A stretch of 39,663 nt of DNA from a delta proteobacterium NaphS2 (lineage in GTDB: Bacteria > Desulfobacterota > DSM-4660 > Desulfatiglandales > Desulfatiglandaceae), in contig ADZZ01000749.1 of the NCBI GenBank assembly GCA_000179315.1, forward strand, positions 45,653 through 85,315, written 5' to 3'. Position numbers and translations under genes: made by a program. Below the pieces are notes generated by a model. It searched no databases, was not told the DNA's origin, and saw nothing but the letters and a program-made list of their open reading frames with translations. Of the stretch, positions 1 to 8,248 are shown one piece after another (the first letter of the stretch is position 1; every line of letters starts with the position of its first letter).

Positions 1-21
1 GAAAGACCGGCATTTATCGGT

Positions 22-1569
22 TCACAGAATTCCGATGATCCCCGGATCCATATCTTCCAACGGAATAGAGGCTCTCATGGATTCAGCCGCCGGCAGCAAG
101 CGATCCACAGGGCTCTTCCCCGCATGATAAACTTTCATTTTCTTCTCACGCTGACGGGTGAGCCATCCGGTCCGATGGGGTGTTATGAGCGCGTAGACGG
201 GAATCCAGAAAAGGCCCATCGTCCAGAAAAACCCATAGGCGTAAGCCCACAATCCTTCCGAACTCCGACAACGCCACCAATAGAATACGGCGGAAAGCGT
301 TGAATAGATCAACACCCCCAGGAGCAAACTCAGACCGAACTCAAAGGGTTTGAACAACATGCATCCCAGCGTTCCGACCATGAGAAACGGCGATTTGACC
401 GTGGTCAAGAATTGAAGCGCAAAGTTGATTCGGGCGCCGGCAGCTGATTTTTTGCGGAAGCGCGTAAAGATGAAGGTGCTCATCACCAGAGTTTCCCGTA
501 TGTTGCTGCGGGCCCAGCGAATAAACATTTTGCAGAGGTTTTTGTACCGGATCGGAACGTTTGTGTAGACCGTTGCGTTTTTCTGATAGTGGACGGCATA
601 TCCCTCCCTTAAAATCAGATTCGTCATGGCTCTATCCTCGCCGATGTTGGCGGGTTTTCCAAAGAACTTCTGACCCAGCCACGTGGGCAGAACTCTTAAT
701 ACAACGTCCCTACGGTAAGCGGAAAGTGCCCCGGGCGTGCATATGACCGTATCCACCATGCTTTGACTGGCACGAAGAAAGTCGAAGCTGAATAGAAACG
801 AAACATCCAGCATTCTGGGAATTACGCCTTCCCGCGTGTTGAGAACGCGGACATTACCCGCCACGGCACCGACCGTGGGGTTTACAACGAAAGGACTGAC
901 CATGCACCGCAATGTTTGGGGATCGACGATGGAATCACTGTCCACGGTGATCAGCACTTCGCCAAGGCTTTGCTTGAATCCCTCGTGCAGGGCATGCCTT
1001 TTGCCCGCATTTTTAGGAAGGCGTATGGTTTTGAGTCTGGAACCCAGCTCTTTTTTGGCTTTTTTGATCCAGAACCAGGTATCATCAATGCTGCCGTCAT
1101 CAATGACGATGATGTGTATCTTGTCCTCAGGATAATCACCGTCGGCGATGCTTTTTAGCGTTTTCAGAACCTGTTTTCCTTCGTTGTAGGCGGGTACCAC
1201 AACAGTGCACACCGGCAGCCGATCGTCGGAAACAGCCGGCGTTGCGCGATACATTATGACCAGCACCACACGCCAGACAAAGGCCAGAAGATTGACTATC
1301 AGAAACGTCATAACCAGAATCGCAAAACTTTCACCCAAAAAACCTTCCCGCAACAAATTCTTGCCCAGTTGTAGTTCTTTCCAATTCAGGCAGGCCGCTG
1401 TAACGACGGCGATCATGCTCAAAAAAATGAGACTTTTTAAAAGGGAGTTTGTTTTCCACCGGGAAGTCTTTGCATCCGCATCGTGAATATCATCCTCCGT
1501 ATCCTTCCGGTTATCGGTGCGTCCGGCTGATGGTGAATTTGGAACCTGCGTGGTATTAGCTGTTAACAA
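22..1569 (-). CDS. Family 2 processive glycosyltransferase, membrane-bound
   Basis: A polysaccharide-synthase-like GT2 protein of 515 residues, resembling the hyaluronan synthase/NodC/BcsA group. Two N-terminal membrane helices precede a GT-A domain with DDGS (about 157-160), DSD (210-212) and GEDR (311 onward, the acceptor/catalytic region). It then has RWARSN, which matches the QxxRW product-binding motif except that the Gln position is Met, followed by further membrane helices. The reading frame is open upstream to a GTG at 1725, but a GAGGAGG lies 8 bases before an in-frame TTG at 1569, so that TTG is taken as the start. It probably polymerises or transfers a sugar to an exported glycan; the substrate cannot be read from the sequence. 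No partner glycan genes are visible in the window. Confidence 0.85.
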   Translation of the reverse strand: MLTANTTQVPNSPSAGRTDNRKDTEDDIHDADAKTSRWKTNSLLKSLIFLSMIAVVTAACLNWKELQLGKNLLREGFLGESFAILVMTFLIVNLLAFVWRVVLVIMYRATPAVSDDRLPVCTVVVPAYNEGKQVLKTLKSIADGDYPEDKIHIIVIDDGSIDDTWFWIKKAKKELGSRLKTIRLPKNAGKRHALHEGFKQSLGEVLITVDSDSIVDPQTLRCMVSPFVVNPTVGAVAGNVRVLNTREGVIPRMLDVSFLFSFDFLRASQSMVDTVICTPGALSAYRRDVVLRVLPTWLGQKFFGKPANIGEDRAMTNLILREGYAVHYQKNATVYTNVPIRYKNLCKMFIRWARSNIRETLVMSTFIFTRFRKKSAAGARINFALQFLTTVKSPFLMVGTLGCMLFKPFEFGLSLLLGVLIYSTLSAVFYWWRCRSSEGLWAYAYGFFWTMGLFWIPVYALITPHRTGWLTRQREKKMKVYHAGKSPVDRLLPAAESMRASIPLEDMDPGIIGIL

Positions 1570-2059
1570 TATGAAATCCTCCTCAAAAAAGGCAAAAAGC
1601 GCCCCCAGTCTTCTTCTCCGAAGCAGAGATAAGGACGGGTGTCCCAACTGTTCAAAGAAGACCCCTGGACGGCCCAATTCCCTTATTAATTTAACGGAAA
1701 CCTTTCTAGTCCTCTGTCGCTCCACAGCAATAACCGCGCCAATGGATGTCCTGGAGGCTATATTGCTGATTCCATTTAAGATATGGAAAAATCCATTTAG
1801 AGAAAGCGCTCGGTTGTGAAGGCTTTTTCATACAGCAGGGGCCTGATGTGCACGCCGTCAATATTCTAACCGGCTTAATATGCTGGATTCTTGGATGAAG
1901 GATTTTCCTTCACTGGTTCCCGGGAATCAACGCCGCTTTGTCCTTGATGCACGGGGGGGATTCCTCTATGATTTCTGTTGGAAGGGCGTGAGATTTTTTT
2001 CAGCGTTATCGAAAACCTGGTAAAAAAATTTTTGCAAAACATTTTAGGGGGGAAATATT
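1570..2059. other. Intergenic region between divergent genes
   Basis: This 490-base stretch separates the minus-strand glycosyltransferase from the plus-strand serine hydrolase and should hold both promoters. I see the glycosyltransferase Shine-Dalgarno (GAGGAGG on the minus strand, 1578-1584), a short 6-bp inverted repeat at 1897-1911 and an AT-rich segment at 1990-2045. No convincing -35/-10 pair or gene was found. Open frames crossing it lack recognisable protein character. Confidence 0.5.
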
Positions 2060-3310
2060 GTGGTCGGCATTTTGCGGAAAACCCACTTCCAGGGTATTGT
2101 ATTGCTACTTTTGACGTTATTGCTGGTGGGCTCAGCCTACGGATCCGACCCGGTTTCCGTCTCAAATCGGGCCAGGGTGCGCCTCGCGGTCAATCAGGTT
2201 CGACTGAAGCTGGCCGCCAAACTGGGCAAAAAGGTGCCTTCCCTGAATCTGATCTTTCAGGCGCCTGACGAGAAGATCTTTGTGTCTTGCTCACAAACGC
2301 CTGCCGAGGCCATAACCGAAAATACCTACTTTCGGTTCGCCAGCAATACCAAGAATTTCACCGCCGCAGCAATATTGAGGATGCATCAGGATGGATGGTT
2401 GAACATGACGGACCGCATCGTGGGCACCATACCCGGCAGCGAAATCGCCTACGTGCCCAATACACCCCATTGGAATATTCCCTATAAAAACAAGATCACT
2501 ATCGAACAGCTGCTGCAGCACAGCGCAGGCGTTTACGATGTGGACAATGACAAAGTGCCCGGATGCGACGGCATGAGTTACACCGAATTTATGAGTCTCA
2601 AGAACCCCAACCACCAATTTACCGCAGATGAACTGGTGGGTCAGACGGCCGCGAACAGGCTTTTCTATTTTGAGCCGGGAAACGGGTATCATTACAGCAA
2701 TACGGGCTATTCCATGTTGGGTGAGATCATTGCCCGGGTTTATTCCTTTCACGCGGGAAGCCCCAAAACCTATATCGACTACCTGAAGGAGCATATCACA
2801 GGGGGTGATTCTTCCGTCCCTTTGGATATGGGGTTTCCATATCTTGCCGCGGACCGGCGCCTGCCGCACCCGCACGTATGCGGTACCGTTTACACGGAAA
2901 AGGAAATCGAAGTGCACTGCAAGGAGAACATGAGCGCGCAGGTGGCCGAAGGGAACGGTTACGGTACCCTGAGCCAGATGAATCGCTATATTCGAAGCCT
3001 TATGCGCGGAGAAAACGTTCTGACACAACAGACCGTAGCGCTCATGCAGACCGATGCTTCCAAGAGCAACCCGTCATATGCCCTGGGCTGTGAATATCGT
3101 AAGAATCTGGGCTATGGGCACAATGGCGCCAGGGTGGGGAATCTTTCCTTTATGGCGTACAATCCGGATACGGAAGTTTCGGTGGTGGTCTATCTACCCC
3201 TTTGGGATTTGACCGACGGCATGGAATCTTTCAAGTTCTGCTTCCAAACCATGTATGATGCTGCATACGCCGTCCTTGAAACGCTGGGCTATCCCGGAAA
3301 ACCGGAATAG
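2060..3310 (+). CDS. Secreted serine hydrolase, class C beta-lactamase/DD-peptidase fold
   Basis: A 416-residue exported protein of the Beta-lactamase (class C/D-Ala-D-Ala carboxypeptidase) superfamily. The hydrophobic stretch at about residues 11-26, ending near AYG, is a signal peptide. Active-site motifs appear in the expected order: SxxK as SNTK (Ser95, Lys98), YxN as YSN (212-214) and a KTG-box equivalent HNG (354-356). Length and motif spacing fit the family. The GTG start at 2060 has a G-rich Shine-Dalgarno (AGGGGGG) just upstream. The likely role is hydrolysis of an ester or amide in the periplasm, for example a peptidoglycan peptide or a small ester. The family is too broad to call it a resistance enzyme. 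It stands alone. Confidence 0.82.
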   Translation: MVGILRKTHFQGIVLLLLTLLLVGSAYGSDPVSVSNRARVRLAVNQVRLKLAAKLGKKVPSLNLIFQAPDEKIFVSCSQTPAEAITENTYFRFASNTKNFTAAAILRMHQDGWLNMTDRIVGTIPGSEIAYVPNTPHWNIPYKNKITIEQLLQHSAGVYDVDNDKVPGCDGMSYTEFMSLKNPNHQFTADELVGQTAANRLFYFEPGNGYHYSNTGYSMLGEIIARVYSFHAGSPKTYIDYLKEHITGGDSSVPLDMGFPYLAADRRLPHPHVCGTVYTEKEIEVHCKENMSAQVAEGNGYGTLSQMNRYIRSLMRGENVLTQQTVALMQTDASKSNPSYALGCEYRKNLGYGHNGARVGNLSFMAYNPDTEVSVVVYLPLWDLTDGMESFKFCFQTMYDAAYAVLETLGYPGKPE

Positions 3311-3464
3311 GCCTATCTGCGATCTGCACGGCAAAGGCGGGCTTTATATTTCAGAGAACCTCCGTTGAAAAGGCTTCCATCGCTTTTGATGGCGTTCCTT
3401 TTTAGAATTAATAGTCGCAGTTTGCATATACCGCTCCATTCAAGTTCATCCGTGGATAAGCCCC

Positions 3465-3500
3465 TTGATAATTGTTCCCCTTGTGGGTATGCTGGGAACA
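3465..3500 (+). promoter_or_regulatory. Promoter and palindromic operator of the toxin-antitoxin module
   Basis: TTGATA (3465-3470), a 17-base spacer and TATGCT (3488-3493) form a plausible sigma70 promoter. A perfect 7-bp inverted repeat, TGTTCCC (3473-3479) and GGGAACA (3494-3500), brackets the -10 element. It is well placed for binding by the antitoxin encoded directly downstream; autoregulation is inferred from the usual behaviour of such modules. Confidence 0.5.
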
Positions 3501-3519
3501 GAGATGGAGGGATTCATTT

Positions 3520-3777
3520 ATGGCCAAAACTCGCATTAATGTAAGCCTCGATAAGGACCTGGCGGAATTTGCCAGAGTATTTGCGGCCGAAAATCGAATA
3601 TCGGTGGCGGATATGGTCAACCAGTATCTATTGGCTTTGAAAAGGCGGGTTGAAGGAGAGCAGATGGCGTCAATTTTTGCTCACCCCGCTTTTGAAAAGG
3701 CGATGAAAGAGGTTCAGCGCAGGCTTTCCGATGGAACCGCGGAATGGCACAGCTATGAAGAGGTTTTCAAAGACTGA
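3520..3777 (+). CDS. Antitoxin, ribbon-helix-helix type
   Basis: An 85-residue protein whose N-terminus (TRINVSLDKDLAEFARVFA) is a typical ribbon-helix-helix opening: a short beta strand followed by two helices. The C-terminal half is charged and probably extended, as expected of a toxin-wrapping segment. The ATG at 3520 follows ATGGAGG with about 9 bases spacing; an upstream in-frame ATG at 3472 lacks a site and would add residues upstream of the domain. Its TGA overlaps the next gene's ATG by one base (TGATG), the arrangement of a co-translated antitoxin-toxin pair. It should neutralise the downstream protein and repress the operon through the inverted repeat at 3473-3500. Confidence 0.75.
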   Translation: MAKTRINVSLDKDLAEFARVFAAENRISVADMVNQYLLALKRRVEGEQMASIFAHPAFEKAMKEVQRRLSDGTAEWHSYEEVFKD

Positions 3778-4088
3778 TGGAAGCCTTGTTCGAAGCCGCT
3801 TTTCTAAAAGCTGTTCGAAAGCATGCCGCCATCAGAAAATTGGTTCAAAAGAAAGTTGATATGATTATTGAAGACCCTGTTGCTGTAGGAGAACCCCTAA
3901 AAGGGAATTGGCAGGGGTTTTATTCGTGCCCTGTTAAACGGAACTTCATTATCATATATTTGTATTGTGATGTGTGTCGAAAGAAAGGGGATGACGTTGT
4001 TGTCGCTTGTTCCGATTGTGAAAGGAATCAGGATCATACGATCAAATTCGTTCTTCTTGCGCCGCATGACAAAGCCTACGGAAAATGA
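3777..4088 (+). CDS. RelE/ParE-superfamily toxin
   Basis: A 103-residue protein with the RelE/YafQ-like pattern: basic N-terminal helices, then GEPLKGNWQGFYSCPVKRN, a hydrophobic strand (FIIIYLYC), an insertion containing two CxxC-like cysteine pairs, and a final strand with HDKAYGK. The Leu-Lys-Gly/Tyr-Arg pattern is what members of this superfamily use to dock on RNA or gyrase. The cysteine-rich insert (CDVCRK and CSDCER) is unusual and could bind a metal. It is translationally coupled to the upstream antitoxin. Probable activity is ribosome-dependent mRNA cleavage, but sequence alone does not separate RelE-type from ParE-type action. Confidence 0.75.
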   Translation: MEALFEAAFLKAVRKHAAIRKLVQKKVDMIIEDPVAVGEPLKGNWQGFYSCPVKRNFIIIYLYCDVCRKKGDDVVVACSDCERNQDHTIKFVLLAPHDKAYGK

Positions 4089-4519
4089 TTGATTTCCATT
4101 TCTCTGGTCAGCTTCGTGATCAACTGTGGGACATAATGGGTGAGTTATCGGTAACCTCCTAGCCTTTACGGAATGGGCCTGTTTTGATAGCCCTTACACC
4201 TCGAAACCGGTTATGAACATCGAATTTAAGCTCACCGCACTGCAAAGTTTAATTATTTTCTAGTCGATTTTTCTTGACATTCCCTCGGTTTCAAATACCA
4301 TTTCAAGTTCGGTGTCGTTTCCCATGTTCTCAAACAAGTGCGTTTAAAAGAGGGCTGAGCCGTTTACCCCTCGTTGCACATTGGACCGCCAAAGCGTGGC
4401 GGGTTTGGGGCAAACTGAAACAGTGGGTTCGCCTTTAAGGCAATCAGACTTTCTGTGTGTCTCTCAAGAAAAGGTGATACGCAGATCTGCTGAATCGCTT
4501 GGGCAAATTAGGGATACAT
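4089..4519. other. Intergenic region upstream of the AT-rich block
   Basis: This 430-base region contains no protein I recognise. It has a possible promoter (described separately, 4274-4301) and a short hairpin CCGCC/GGCGG (4386-4390 with 4398-4402). A frame open at 4381-4578 overlaps the next gene and has no family resemblance. No transposase or tRNA remnant is seen, so the nature of this border of the AT-rich block is unknown. Confidence 0.45.
4274..4301 (+). promoter_or_regulatory. Possible sigma70 promoter
   Basis: TTGACA (4274-4279) matches the -35 consensus exactly and is followed after 16 bases by TACCAT (4296-4301), a 4-of-6 match to the -10. It would drive the unknown membrane protein gene starting at 4520, leaving a leader of about 210 bases. 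Confidence 0.3.
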
Positions 4520-5248
4520 ATGAGAGATCTCAGGACTTACGTTATAGTGTTTTTCACATCTATGAAGAATGTGTTTAGCATATTATCTCTTCCGATCTAT
4601 GTGGGTCTTTTCTTTGTCCCGGAATTGGGCGCTTGGAAAGAACAGGTACAAAATGTCGCGCTCGCTATCGCTTTCTTCTCTGCAGGGTACTTTGCCTGGA
4701 AACGAGACCGTAAGCCGATTGAAGATTATTCAGAGCTTCGGGTCTCCGTATCGGAGCCTGCTTTAGGAGTTCACTCGTTCAGAGGTGGCGGGCGCCTAGC
4801 CAAGCTCCACATTTGTTTTGATGCAGATATTACAAATCCGCGTCACACCATTTGCTTTGTCGAACGACCTAAGCTCGACAAATTTCAAATGGGAACAGAT
4901 TTATTCTCGAGATCGAAAGGGAAAATGAAGATAACGCAAAAGAATGAAAGAGTGTCCAATATACCATTTCCAATGAAACTTAGTCCTCTGGATCATACAA
5001 TTTTACAAATCCAGATTGAAATAGAAACAACTTTTGATGATCCAAAAGTCATTGCGAGGGCAATGAAATCTCTCAATACCTATTCGCTCGAATTTATAGT
5101 GTGCTATAGTTTCACTCCTGAGGAGAAGGATGAAATACGATGTTTGGTTAGTGGGGACTATGACGATGTCAGGCAATCTGTCCTCAAGAATTGGCAAGAT
5201 AACAACTTTCACGAATTGCTCTGCATAGCCAATGGAATCAAATGCTGA
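4520..5248 (+). CDS. Unknown protein with two N-terminal membrane helices
   Basis: A 242-residue protein that I do not recognise. Two hydrophobic helices (about residues 16-33 and 43-60) end with a positively charged WKRDRK, which would leave the remaining 180 residues in the cytoplasm. That soluble part has alternating beta-like strands (LHICFDADITN, ILQIQIEIETTF, YSLEFIVCYSF) suggesting a beta-sandwich. The ATG at 4520 has AGGGA five bases upstream; an earlier TTG at 4499 is less well served. Base composition is more AT-rich than the core genes on either side, in keeping with transfer. No neighbour indicates a function. Confidence 0.65.
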   Translation: MRDLRTYVIVFFTSMKNVFSILSLPIYVGLFFVPELGAWKEQVQNVALAIAFFSAGYFAWKRDRKPIEDYSELRVSVSEPALGVHSFRGGGRLAKLHICFDADITNPRHTICFVERPKLDKFQMGTDLFSRSKGKMKITQKNERVSNIPFPMKLSPLDHTILQIQIEIETTFDDPKVIARAMKSLNTYSLEFIVCYSFTPEEKDEIRCLVSGDYDDVRQSVLKNWQDNNFHELLCIANGIKC

Positions 5249-5348
5249 GGCCAACCTTGCCGCTGCAGCTGAATTAGGCAGCTGAGCGCCCCATTGGACG
5301 CTAAGAAAGATCGAAATGTCTTAACAAGTTGCCAGAGAGCGATGAATC

Positions 5349-5366
5349 CCGCCGCTCAAGCGGCGG
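5349..5366. repeat. GC-rich inverted repeat between accessory genes
   Basis: CCGCCGCT (5349-5356) and AGCGGCGG (5359-5366) form a perfect 8-bp inverted repeat with a 2-base centre. No T-run follows, so it is not a typical intrinsic terminator. It sits about 100 bases after the unknown membrane protein gene and 43 bases before the ORF6N gene. Confidence 0.5.
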
Positions 5367-5408
5367 TATTGGCGTCTCCGCGTTCTCCGATAGATAAGGA
5401 ATTAGCAA

Positions 5409-5951
5409 TTGTCGAAAAATGTTCGGAAAGTTGATACTGAAAAAAGGATTTTAAGCATCATAATGATAGTCCGAGGTGAAAAGGTTATCTTGGATTCTGA
5501 TCTGGCAGAGCTATATGGTGTTGAAACACGACGATTGAATGAGCAAGTTCGGCGTAACATAAACAAGTTTCCTGAGGATTTCATGTTTCAGCTGACAAGT
5601 CATGAGTTTAGCGACTTGAAATCGCAAATTGCGACATCAAGATCAGGATGGGGAGGTCGCAGGAAATTGCCATTGGTTTATACAGAACATGGCGCTTTAC
5701 AAGCCGCCAACGTATTGAATTCGGAGTTGGCGAATCGAATGAGTGTTTTTATTATCAGAGCATTTGTTCGGCTACGAGAAATGGTTTTAACGAATGAGAC
5801 TCTTTCCAGAAAATTTAGCGAATTGGAAAAGCGAGTGAGTGACCACGATGAAATTCTAATGGAATTGATTGTGGAAATACGAAAATTGATTGAAACGCCA
5901 AAGACAAAGGGAAAGAAGCGAGCGATCGGATTTATCAACTACGATGATTAA
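5409..5951 (+). CDS. ORF6N domain protein
   Basis: A 180-residue protein with an ORF6N domain over about residues 13-100: the segment IVRGEKVILDSDLAELYGV, then NEQVRRNINKFPEDFMFQL and LPLVYTEHGALQAANVL are hallmark stretches. A coiled-coil-like tail with heptad Leu/Val spacing (about 130-165) and a basic end follow. ORF6N/KilA-N proteins are DNA-binding proteins found in phages and in mobile or laterally acquired bacterial loci; the exact role of stand-alone chromosomal copies is not settled. The start is TTG at 5409 with AAGGA eight bases upstream; no ATG is present before the domain. Low GC compared with the core genes agrees with acquisition. Confidence 0.82.
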   Translation: MSKNVRKVDTEKRILSIIMIVRGEKVILDSDLAELYGVETRRLNEQVRRNINKFPEDFMFQLTSHEFSDLKSQIATSRSGWGGRRKLPLVYTEHGALQAANVLNSELANRMSVFIIRAFVRLREMVLTNETLSRKFSELEKRVSDHDEILMELIVEIRKLIETPKTKGKKRAIGFINYDD

Positions 5952-6061
5952 AACGGTAATTCAAGAAAATAAAAAACGGAAAACATGCGTGTTCACGAGA
6001 CGGCAAAAGACCGCCGCCCGTGGCACGCGTCGTTGTGTTTTTTAAATCGAATGGAGTATTC

Positions 6062-6502
6062 ATGAAGATTCCAAGAGTTACAACGATTACACTTGGTGTA
6101 TCAGATTTAAACGAATCGACCGAATTCTATAAATCCGTACTCGGTGACGAACCAAATACATCTTACGATGGTGTTACATTCATCGAACTGCCAGGCGCAT
6201 GGATCTCACTTTATCCACTTGAGAACTTGGCAAAAGATATTTCACCTGACGTTCCAACAAATCAACGTGAATTTAGTGGGGTAACGCTTGCCCATAACGC
6301 CCAAAGCCGGGAAGATGTCATTTCAATAATTGAACGTGCAAGGTCGGCTGGTGCACGCGTTGTTAAAGAACCACAAGAGACATTTTGGGGCGGCTTCAGT
6401 GGATACTTTGCTGATCCTGATGGTTATTACTGGGAAATTGCCTGGGGGCCTATGTTTGAATTTACAGAGAACGGCGATATGAAATTCAAAGAAGACGCAT
6501 AA
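6062..6502 (+). CDS. VOC-family (glyoxalase/bleomycin resistance/dioxygenase fold) protein
   Basis: A 146-residue protein with the paired beta-alpha-beta-beta-beta modules of the vicinal oxygen chelate superfamily. The first module is VTTITLGVSDLNESTEFYKSVLG; the second ends in WGGFSGYFADPDGYYWEIAW, the usual metal-site region with the C-terminal Glu (in WEIAW). The likely role is a metal-dependent lyase, isomerase or binding protein for a small molecule, substrate unknown. The ATG at 6062 has GGAG five bases upstream; a GTG at 6020 would add 14 residues outside the fold. It is a single-gene unit inside the AT-rich island with about 110 non-coding bases before it. Confidence 0.85.
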   Translation: MKIPRVTTITLGVSDLNESTEFYKSVLGDEPNTSYDGVTFIELPGAWISLYPLENLAKDISPDVPTNQREFSGVTLAHNAQSREDVISIIERARSAGARVVKEPQETFWGGFSGYFADPDGYYWEIAWGPMFEFTENGDMKFKEDA

Positions 6503-6551
6503 CAACGCTTCACCGGCACCGCGATTCTGCAGAAAAAAAGAGCCACAAAAA

Positions 6552-7028
6552 ATGCGTGATATAAATCCAATCGGAATAATCCATTCACCTTACGAATCCA
6601 TTGAAGACATGCCGATTCAGCCCAAAGGTGCATCAGCGGTTGCCGGGCGCGTAATCGTGAATGAAGAATATATTGATGGATTGCAGGATCTTGATGGTTT
6701 CAGCCATATATATCTGTTGTATCGCTTTCATAAGGCAACAAGAACCGAAATGGTCGTAACCCCCTTTATGGATCAGAAAACAAGGGGCGTTTTTTCCACA
6801 CGTTCCCCGTTGCGCCCCAATCATATCGGCATATCGATTGTTGCGTTAACGGGAATTGAAGGTAACAATGTTTTTGTTGCGGGAATCGATGTTCTTGATG
6901 GAACGCCGTTATTGGATATCAAACCATATATAGAAGAATTTGATGCCGTACAGGGTAGTGTTTCCGGTTGGCTAAAAGCCACTGCTGAAGAAATCAGAGG
7001 AAAACGTTCCGATAAAAGATTTGAATAA
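6552..7028 (+). CDS. TrmO/TsaA-family tRNA (m6t6A37) methyltransferase-like protein
   Basis: A 158-residue protein of the TrmO (YaeB/TsaA, UPF0066) family, a beta-barrel class of SAM-dependent methyltransferase that N6-methylates t6A37 in some tRNAs. Visible signatures are IGIIHSPYES near the N-terminus, LDGFSHIYLLYRFHKA, the strongly conserved GVFSTRSPLRPNHIGIS and DVLDGTPLLDIKPYI. It is the compact single-domain form, shorter than the E. coli protein, which carries an extra C-terminal domain. Some short members may act on other substrates. The window also has the t6A enzymes TsaE and TsaD, but far away and not co-transcribed. It lies in the AT-rich island. Confidence 0.85.
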   Translation: MRDINPIGIIHSPYESIEDMPIQPKGASAVAGRVIVNEEYIDGLQDLDGFSHIYLLYRFHKATRTEMVVTPFMDQKTRGVFSTRSPLRPNHIGISIVALTGIEGNNVFVAGIDVLDGTPLLDIKPYIEEFDAVQGSVSGWLKATAEEIRGKRSDKRFE

Positions 7029-7153
7029 AGAACAAAAAAAATGCCGAACATTATGGTCCGGTAGAAATCCGGGGCGGAACGCGCGCATCAAATTTGAATT
7101 TATTATCGCCCCCCCTTCTGCTGACTATCGTGTCACGTGCCCGGAGGAACCAC

Positions 7154-7588
7154 ATGAAAAAGACTTTGAAGCCAGGAATAGAGCATACCTTTTCTTTCGG
7201 TATTACCGCGTCGAAGATTGTCCCGGCATTGTATCCTGAATCGGATGAATTTCAAGCAATGCCCAACGTCTTTGCAACCGGCTATCTGGTGGGATTTATC
7301 GAATGGACATGTATCCAAGCACTGAAGCCCCATCTTGACTGGCCGCAGGAGCAGACTGTGGGAACCCATGTGGATGTAAGTCATATGGCGGCGACACCTC
7401 CCGGACTTGAAGTCACGGCCAACGTAAGACTTGTTGAAGTGGACGGTCGACGACTATTGTTTGAAGTGGAAGTCTACGACGACGTAGACCTCGTTTCTCG
7501 AGGCAAACATGAACGCTTTGTCATAAACAAAGAAAAATTTGATGCCAAAATGAAAAAAAAGTCCAAGATCAAAAACACACAATCATAA
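7154..7588 (+). CDS. FlK-like hotdog-fold acyl-CoA thioesterase
   Basis: A 144-residue hotdog-fold protein that aligns well, from memory, with the fluoroacetyl-CoA thioesterase FlK of Streptomyces cattleya. The shared blocks are LYPESDEF, VFATGYLVGFIEWT, GTHVDVSHMAATPPGL and HERFVINKEKFDAK. The FlK catalytic triad Thr42/Glu50/His76 corresponds here to Thr42, Glu50 and His77. Most homologues are general acyl-CoA thioesterases, and nothing here indicates organofluorine metabolism. The start is the ATG at 7154 with CGGAGG at optimal spacing; an upstream ATG at 7094 would add a non-conserved stretch. It is followed after 24 bases by the metallo-hydrolase gene and may be co-transcribed with it. 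Confidence 0.82.
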   Translation: MKKTLKPGIEHTFSFGITASKIVPALYPESDEFQAMPNVFATGYLVGFIEWTCIQALKPHLDWPQEQTVGTHVDVSHMAATPPGLEVTANVRLVEVDGRRLLFEVEVYDDVDLVSRGKHERFVINKEKFDAKMKKKSKIKNTQS

Positions 7589-7612
7589 AACAACGATCCG
7601 CGGAGTAATGTT

Positions 7613-8248
7613 ATGAAAGCTACCATTATTTATGACAATACGACTTTAAGAAAGGACCTTCGGGCTGACTGGGGCTTCTCGGCCCTGATCGAGGCAAAAG
7701 GGAAGAGGATTCTTTTTGATACGGGCGGAAGTGGTTCGATTCTGCTTTCGAACATGCGCAAATTAGAAATTGCCCCGAAAGAGATTGACGAAGTCTTTAT
7801 TTCACATGCTCACTTTGATCACACCGGTGGCCTTTCCGCTTTTCTCGATCAGAACCATGACGTTAAGGTATGGGTTCCGCACTCTTTCCGGGGCGTTAAA
7901 AACGCAAAGGAAGTTATTACAATCAAAAATTCTCTGAGACTACACGAAGGAATTTATTCCACGGGAGAATTGGAAGAAATAGAACAGTCCCTTTGTATTG
8001 AAACGCAGAAAGGTATTGTCATTATAGCGGGATGTTCACATCCACGAATGGAGCACATTTTGAGTGCTGCTTCTGAATTTGGCAACGTCTACGGGATAAT
8101 AGGCGGCTTGCATGGGAATCGGCCTGAATCCTTGAAGAATCTTGAATTGATTTGTTCGACCCATTGCACGCGATATAAACACGAAATAATGTTTATCTAT
8201 CCGGAGCGTTATGTTGAAGGGGGAGCGGGGAAGGTAATCGAAATTTAG
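7613..8248 (+). CDS. Metallo-beta-lactamase-fold hydrolase
   Basis: A 211-residue protein of the metallo-beta-lactamase superfamily, closest in pattern to archaeal/anaerobe proteins annotated as 7,8-dihydropterin-6-methyl-linked phosphate synthases. The N-terminal strand/turn LLFDTGG-like region reads ILFDTGGSG, and the metal motif is SHAHFDHTGG (Ser64-Gly73, with His65, His67, Asp69 and His70). Later ligand segments are GCSHPRMEHIL, GGLHGN and STHCT. It is somewhat shorter than the 250-280 residues usual for that subgroup, with the middle region reduced. The substrate is unknown. It is the last plus-strand gene of the island and converges on the lysoplasmalogenase-like gene 24 bases away. 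Confidence 0.82.
   Translation: MKATIIYDNTTLRKDLRADWGFSALIEAKGKRILFDTGGSGSILLSNMRKLEIAPKEIDEVFISHAHFDHTGGLSAFLDQNHDVKVWVPHSFRGVKNAKEVITIKNSLRLHEGIYSTGELEEIEQSLCIETQKGIVIIAGCSHPRMEHILSAASEFGNVYGIIGGLHGNRPESLKNLELICSTHCTRYKHEIMFIYPERYVEGGAGKVIEI

Noticed and set aside
2291-3028. A 245-codon minus-strand frame inside the serine hydrolase gene
   Set aside because: It is antisense to a gene with intact catalytic motifs and shows no protein family character.
4381-4578. A 65-codon frame before the unknown membrane protein gene
   Set aside because: No family resemblance and no good ribosome site, and it runs into the following gene in another frame.
4089-7620. Integron cassette array with attC sites
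   Set aside because: Single-gene spacing and a few AACAACG or TTAACAAGTT segments with GC-rich hairpins (for example 5320-5385) recall attC, but the GTTRRRY/RYYYAAC core sites do not line up and no integrase gene is present.
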